Positions 60,455-64,000 of a stretch of DNA of 64,000 bases are shown here, one piece after another; position 1 is the first letter of the stretch; the number at the start of each line of letters is the position of its first letter. Location: positions 33,958 through 97,957 of the forward strand of contig JBAKBP010007640.1 of assembly GCA_037953745.1 (NCBI GenBank), in the 5' to 3' direction. The position numbers were made by a program, and so were the translations under genes. This DNA is from Lithodes maja. Lineage: Eukaryota; Arthropoda; Malacostraca; Decapoda; Lithodidae. Under the pieces are notes generated by a model. It made no database searches, was not told the DNA's origin, and saw nothing but the letters and a program-made list of their open reading frames with translations.

Positions 60455-60531
<77 letters not shown>
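60455..60531. repeat. (CT)n then (TA)n microsatellite at a splice acceptor
   Basis: About 14 CT units to 60482 then about 24 TA units to 60531, ending ten bases before the AG of the first recognised coding exon. Confidence 0.95.
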
Positions 60532-60533
<2 letters not shown>

Positions 60534-60544
60534 TTCTTTTTCAG

Positions 60545-60696
60545 ACGACATGGCGAGAACCGAGATGGAACAAGACCCCCTGAATGACCCTAAAGAAGAC
60601 GACCAGATCACCACCTCCCCAGAGTCCTCCAACGGGCTCCTGTATGGCCTAGAAGACATTCCACCATGGTACCTCTCTTTCCTGTATGGCTTCCAG
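60545..60696 (+). CDS. SLC23A: SLC23-family transporter, first coding exon
   Basis: A host gene exon. An acceptor-like CTTCTTTTTCAG ends at 60544, the ATG is at 60550 and the donor CAG|GTGAGA follows at 60697. The exon codes for 49 residues and ends in phase 0. An acidic N-terminal tail is followed by GLLYGLEDIPPWYLSFLYGF, the conserved segment entering the first membrane helix of SLC23 (sodium-dependent ascorbate and nucleobase transporters, plasma membrane). Continues at 63472. Which paralogue cannot be told from this part. An untranslated first exon upstream is implied by the acceptor. Confidence 0.85.
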
Positions 60697-61372
60697 GTGA
60701 GAGGTGGTCTTTTAAGGTTGGGTTTTCTGGTTCCCCTACTCCCTCATGTTTAGCCCCATTACTTTTGCGATTGTAAGATGTTCGCCCCACTAGTTTGGCG
60801 ATTTGAATACCTTTCGCCCCACTTTCAATAGTATGACTTAGTTTCATTTAGGTGATGATTTTTTCCTGGCAATTCCCCTCCATTACTTGCTACCATTCTT
60901 ACATATGTGTCCCCCCCCCCCCCTTTCCCCCCTCCTCAGTTATTACCTATTTTTCCTCTTATTCCCCCTTTTATCGGGTAATTTTGGGCGCGAATTTCCT
61001 TCCCACTGTCTCTATAGCATGGGCGAGGCATCTAGAGATCCTTGCAACAGAGAGACTTCTACTTAGAGACATCAGTGTCGCTTGAGAACTCGGAAGGAGA
61101 GGATAAATTACTAAACTCTACATGAATAAAGAAACTACAATTAGTTAAACATTTCTATTACAATCAAATTTGCAACCTGACAAGACATTAACAATATTAT
61201 GTATGTATGTATGTGTGTATATACTCTGGCACCTTCCCCAGGTTTTTTTTTTGGTTTTTTTAGTGCTATCGGGTTGTGGTAGAAGGGGTTAAATCTGATA
61301 CATCGGAATAATTACCGAGAGAGAACACTTGCATATGCATATCTAAAACCTATTGCCTCGTTTCATCATTAA

Positions 61373-61782
61373 CCCTTAAAGAGCGGCTCACCACATAAGT
61401 CGAGTTGAAAAAACAGGCAAAAAACGAGTGAAAAAAGGGTGGAAATCGAGTGAAAATGAGTGGGATAGTAATGATCCATACGTCCGATATCTGTGGCCTC
61501 CCGGCCCACACTAACTCCAGTTCCCCCACCGCGCGAGAGGATCACAGTGTAACCAATAGTTCGCTAAAAGTGAGCAAGGTAGCAAAATCTGCTAAACTTC
61601 CATCTTCGAGGTAACACTGTCAGTGCTCCACGAGTGCTACGTAGCTGTATGTTACGTCAATGTGTAGCGATTTCCACCTAGTTTTCGGCACAATACAGTT
61701 CCTTTCATACTGATGGTTGATATAGCAGTCAGAATGGCCTGAAAAGGCCCAAAACGGCCACAGAGGGCCCGCTAGACGAGGG
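61373..61782. mobile_element. TTAA-flanked MITE, family pB-M3 (410 bp)
   Basis: TTAA at 61369-61372 and 61783-61786. Ends CCCTTAAAGAGCGG and GCTAGACGAGGG; same family as 26847-27268. Confidence 0.78.
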
Positions 61783-61786
61783 TTAA

Positions 61787-62154
61787 GGGACCCCACCTCG
61801 CTTTTTTTTCTATTTTTCTCCCTCTCTCTTTGGCTTGTATCCATTCGGCCCCATTCAGCCTACTGTGTTAAGACGTTTACCCCCATCCAGGTGTCAATAT
61901 TTTCCAGGTGAGCGGTAGTGAGCCAGCATATATATATATTTTTTTTTGCCAGTAAGCTAAATTTGTACATTTTTCGATGGAAAAATGTTTCCGGCAAAGC
62001 CGGATTTCTCCATACAATGCTGGCTCGTTATCGCTTGCCATGAAGAAATCGACACCTGAATGGGGATAAACGTCTTAAAACAGTTGGCTGAATGGGGCCA
62101 AATGGATACAAGCCAGGGAAAGAGAGAAAGCTAAAAAATAAGCCGGTGACCCCC
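61787..62154. mobile_element. TTAA-flanked fold-back element (368 bp)
   Basis: Shares the TTAA at 61783-61786 with the MITE to its left and the one at 62155-62158 with the MITE to its right. Inverted arms with GTATCCATTCGGCCCC and GGGCCAAATGGATAC; same family as 54856-55191. GGGACCCC at the left end pairs with GACCCCC at the right only in part. Confidence 0.75.
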
Positions 62155-62158
62155 TTAA

Positions 62159-62367
62159 CCCCTTCTGTACCGGCGACATATTTTTTATTTTATTCTAGCT
62201 ATATTTAAGCGATTTTTTGCAGCTGAAAAAGGATGTATGGCAATAAAAAGGGTTGATAGAGATAGTATGAAGCCTGTTAATTTCTGGAGACCCTTTTATA
62301 ACTGAATAAAATCGTCTAATAGTAGCCAGAATAAAATTTGAAAAAGACGCCGTCGGTACAGAAGGGG
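62159..62367. mobile_element. TTAA-flanked MITE, family pB-M4 (209 bp)
   Basis: TTAA at 62155-62158 and 62368-62371. Near-perfect inverted ends: CCCCTTCTGTACCGGCG and CGTCGGTACAGAAGGGG. A clean, compact piggyBac-type MITE. Confidence 0.88.
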
Positions 62368-62371
62368 TTAA

Positions 62372-62574
62372 CGCCTTCAGCCCCATGACACCTTCTTACC
62401 TTAGATTCTGGCTAAATTTGACAATTTTATGCAGTTTAAGAAGGACCTGTTTGTATTACGAGGGTTTATCGAGATCGTATTTACCCATTCGAATCGTAGA
62501 GGTAGACTATGAACTAAATAAAATCGCCTAATGGTAACCAGAATATGATGAAAATAACGTCATGGTGCTGATAA
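62372..62574. mobile_element. Diverged relative of pB-M4
   Basis: Starts GCCTTCAGCCCCATGAC after the shared TTAA and ends near GTCATGGTGCTGA with no clean TTAA. The interior matches pB-M4 in layout (AAGAAGGACCTGTTTGTATT; ACTAAATAAAATCGCCTAAT versus ACTGAATAAAATCGTCTAAT). Confidence 0.65.
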
Positions 62575-62819
62575 ACACTTGCATTTCAATATCTAAAACT
62601 GATTGCCTCATATTTTATTCATATTTTATCGTTTTTAATTTACATGTATAATTGCTACAGCTGTGATCTAAAGTCATATAACTCTCAGAATACACAATAA
62701 ACTCTATTCGCTTTAAAATCGAGTTAGGAGGCTTATGCAGGTTTGTGCTTTGCCGGGCTCATTACGTTTCATCTTAACCTAAGAACGGCGAACCTATTAT
62801 ATTGAAAACGTCCCACTGG

Positions 62820-63260
62820 GCGAAGGTATTGTGGGTAAATCCCGACGAATTTCGTAATTTTACGATATATATCATTATTACTTATTCATATATGCCTATT
62901 TTATGTTTAATATGAAGATATTAACATGTAACAACAATAAAACAAGCGGGAATAGTATATGAGGGGTGAAAAAGACTAATTATTGCCGACCGTCCAGTCA
63001 TGAGGTGAGAGGTGGGCGAGACATACACCCTCCCCTCTCAAGGCCTGAAGCCAGACTGATGTTTCGCTAGTGAAGTCTCTCTCGCTATGATCCTTACACA
63101 CCTCCCTTTCGACCTTGGAACCGGCTGGGATATATTGGCGCGAAAAATGACCCGATAAACAGGGGAATAAGAGGAAAAACAGGTGATAATTGAGGGGTGG
63201 GGGGTTTGGACACATGTGGAGGAGTGATAGGAGGTATGGAGGGGAATTATCTCACTTAAT
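62820..63260 (-). mobile_element. Diverged pB-M1-like MITE in the SLC23 intron
   Basis: Contains AACAACAATAAAACAAGCGG near 62928 (as AACAACAATAAAACGAGTG in pB-M1), the (minus) core AAGAGGAAAAACAGGTGATA at about 63169, and GGGGAATTATCTCACTTA at the outer end. Ends not resolved. Confidence 0.6.
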
Positions 63261-63471
63261 CACACATTCCTTTGTTTTGAGTGCCAGTGGGATGTTTTGA
63301 AAGTTTTTTTAGGCCTCGGCTCATATGAGGACGCTCTCTCTTGTAGGGTTCAGACTCAATTGAGGACGCTCACCGTTCTTGGGTTAGCTCTATCTTAACT
63401 CTATCTACGGGTGAATGGGACTCCTCTCTCTCTCTCTCAAATCACTGTTGACGCCGGATGGTATGTTGCAG

Positions 63472-63629
63472 CACTACCTGGTGATGATTGGCACCACTGT
63501 CACCAAGCCGCTGATCCTGGCATCCTTCCTGTGTTTGGGAGAGAGTGACCCAGCTCGGGGGGCCCTGGTGTCAAACATTATATTCGTCTCCGGCATCGCT
63601 ACCCTTCTACAGTCTACCCTTGGTGTCAG
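63472..63629 (+). CDS. SLC23A: SLC23-family transporter, second coding exon
   Basis: Acceptor TGTTGCAG ends at 63471; donor GTGTCAG|GTCAGT follows 63629. The exon joins in phase 0 to the first and codes for 52 residues plus two bases: HYLVMIGTTVTKPLILASFL, then DPARGALVSNIIFVSGIATL and LQSTLGVR. HYL..-G-T...PL-L and SGI-TLLQ-T-GVR are the SLC23 signatures of transmembrane helices 1 and 2. Further exons lie beyond the window. Confidence 0.9.
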
Positions 63630-64000
63630 GTCAGTTTTGAATCTAGTGAATTGAAGTCACTATAGATGACTGTATATTATCATAACATCATGGTCATTGA
63701 CTTTATTTTCATAACATCATGATCATTATCCTCTAGCATACGAATATGAGGCCCTGTTAGAGATGGGTGTATCCCATATGAAGGTGCCGCTTTAGCGTGC
63801 GGTCTACTGGGACTTTTACATTTTAGCCTTCGGTCTACCGGGTTACTTACATTGAAGAACACCTCAAAGTGTGCTAAGCATTTTATTTATGATTATTGCT
63901 TCTGAGTCCTAGTGTTTTGAGATTAACGTAACCAAACAACCCAACCTAACCTAACCTAGACCTAGTAGGTGGGATACAAAACTAACCCTTACCTACCAAC
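63630..64000 (+). other. SLC23A: SLC23 intron, start
   Basis: Follows the donor at 63630. Contains a direct repeat of TCATAACATCATG (about 63679 and 63710). No exon seen to the window end. Confidence 0.6.

Larger units (their letters stand above)
60697..63471 (+). other. SLC23A: SLC23 intron between coding exons 1 and 2
   Basis: 2.8 kb from GTGAG to a TGTTGCAG acceptor. It contains the MITEs and fold-back listed separately, a C-run at 60910-60923, decayed fold-back sequence at 60740-60870, and a diverged pB-M1-like copy at about 62820-63260. No other exon recognised. Confidence 0.8.

Noticed and set aside
61787..62154. piggyBac-type MITE assignment for the fold-back
   Set aside because: It is TTAA-flanked but its ends begin GGG and close in CCC, the reverse of piggyBac termini; the TTAAs are shared with neighbours. 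Left as fold-back of unknown mobiliser.

Overview
This window looks like intergenic and intronic DNA from a repeat-rich animal genome. The evidence is one gene with animal-type exons and GT-AG splice sites, plus a dense load of arthropod-style retroelements. The mix of DIRS-type, Penelope-like, CR1/L2-like and RTE elements with long (AC)n tracts is most like a decapod crustacean, but that is inference. I see no bacterial genes, CRISPR arrays or rRNA.

Layout. 1-11.2 kb: a repeat (R1) split by a long insertion. The insertion is a TIR-bounded DNA element (531-6425) that carries a Penelope-like element (itself cut by a TTAA-flanked MITE) and an inverted R1 copy. A CR1-like LINE with an esterase-type ORF1 follows (LINE-A, about 6426-10636). 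11.4-15.0 kb: a ~329-bp tandem repeat containing a tRNA-like block, cut by a 5'-truncated LINE-B. 15.1-27.3 kb: a long fold-back structure, a DIRS-type tyrosine-recombinase retrotransposon with inverted termini and an internal complementary region (15745-23933), several TTAA-flanked MITEs, and a second inverted copy of the 531-1090 sequence. 27.9-36.4 kb: a minus-strand LINE-C (PHD/CCHC ORF1, intact 967-residue ORF2) into which a nearly full-length plus-strand LINE-B has inserted. 37.3-54.6 kb: LINE-D, LINE-E and tRNA-derived SINEs, nearly all abutting (AC)n tracts, plus the diverged LINE-F and LINE-G. 55.2-57.9 kb: a broken minus-strand RTE-type LINE. 57.9-64 kb: the 5' part of a host SLC23 (nucleobase/ascorbate transporter) gene, two coding exons with an intron full of TTAA-flanked MITEs and fold-backs.

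How the parts relate. LINE-E supplies the 3' end found on some SINE copies. LINE-D, LINE-E and the SINEs end in a similar stem-loop although the outer stem bases differ between families, and all abut (AC)n tracts. This suggests a set of autonomous LINEs and dependent SINEs sharing a reverse-transcription recognition structure and a microsatellite target. The TTAA-flanked MITEs have CCC...GGG-type termini as expected of piggyBac-mobilised DNA; they are nested or share TTAA sites, but no transposase is visible here. LINE-B and LINE-C look young, while LINE-E to LINE-H and the DIRS coding region are decayed.
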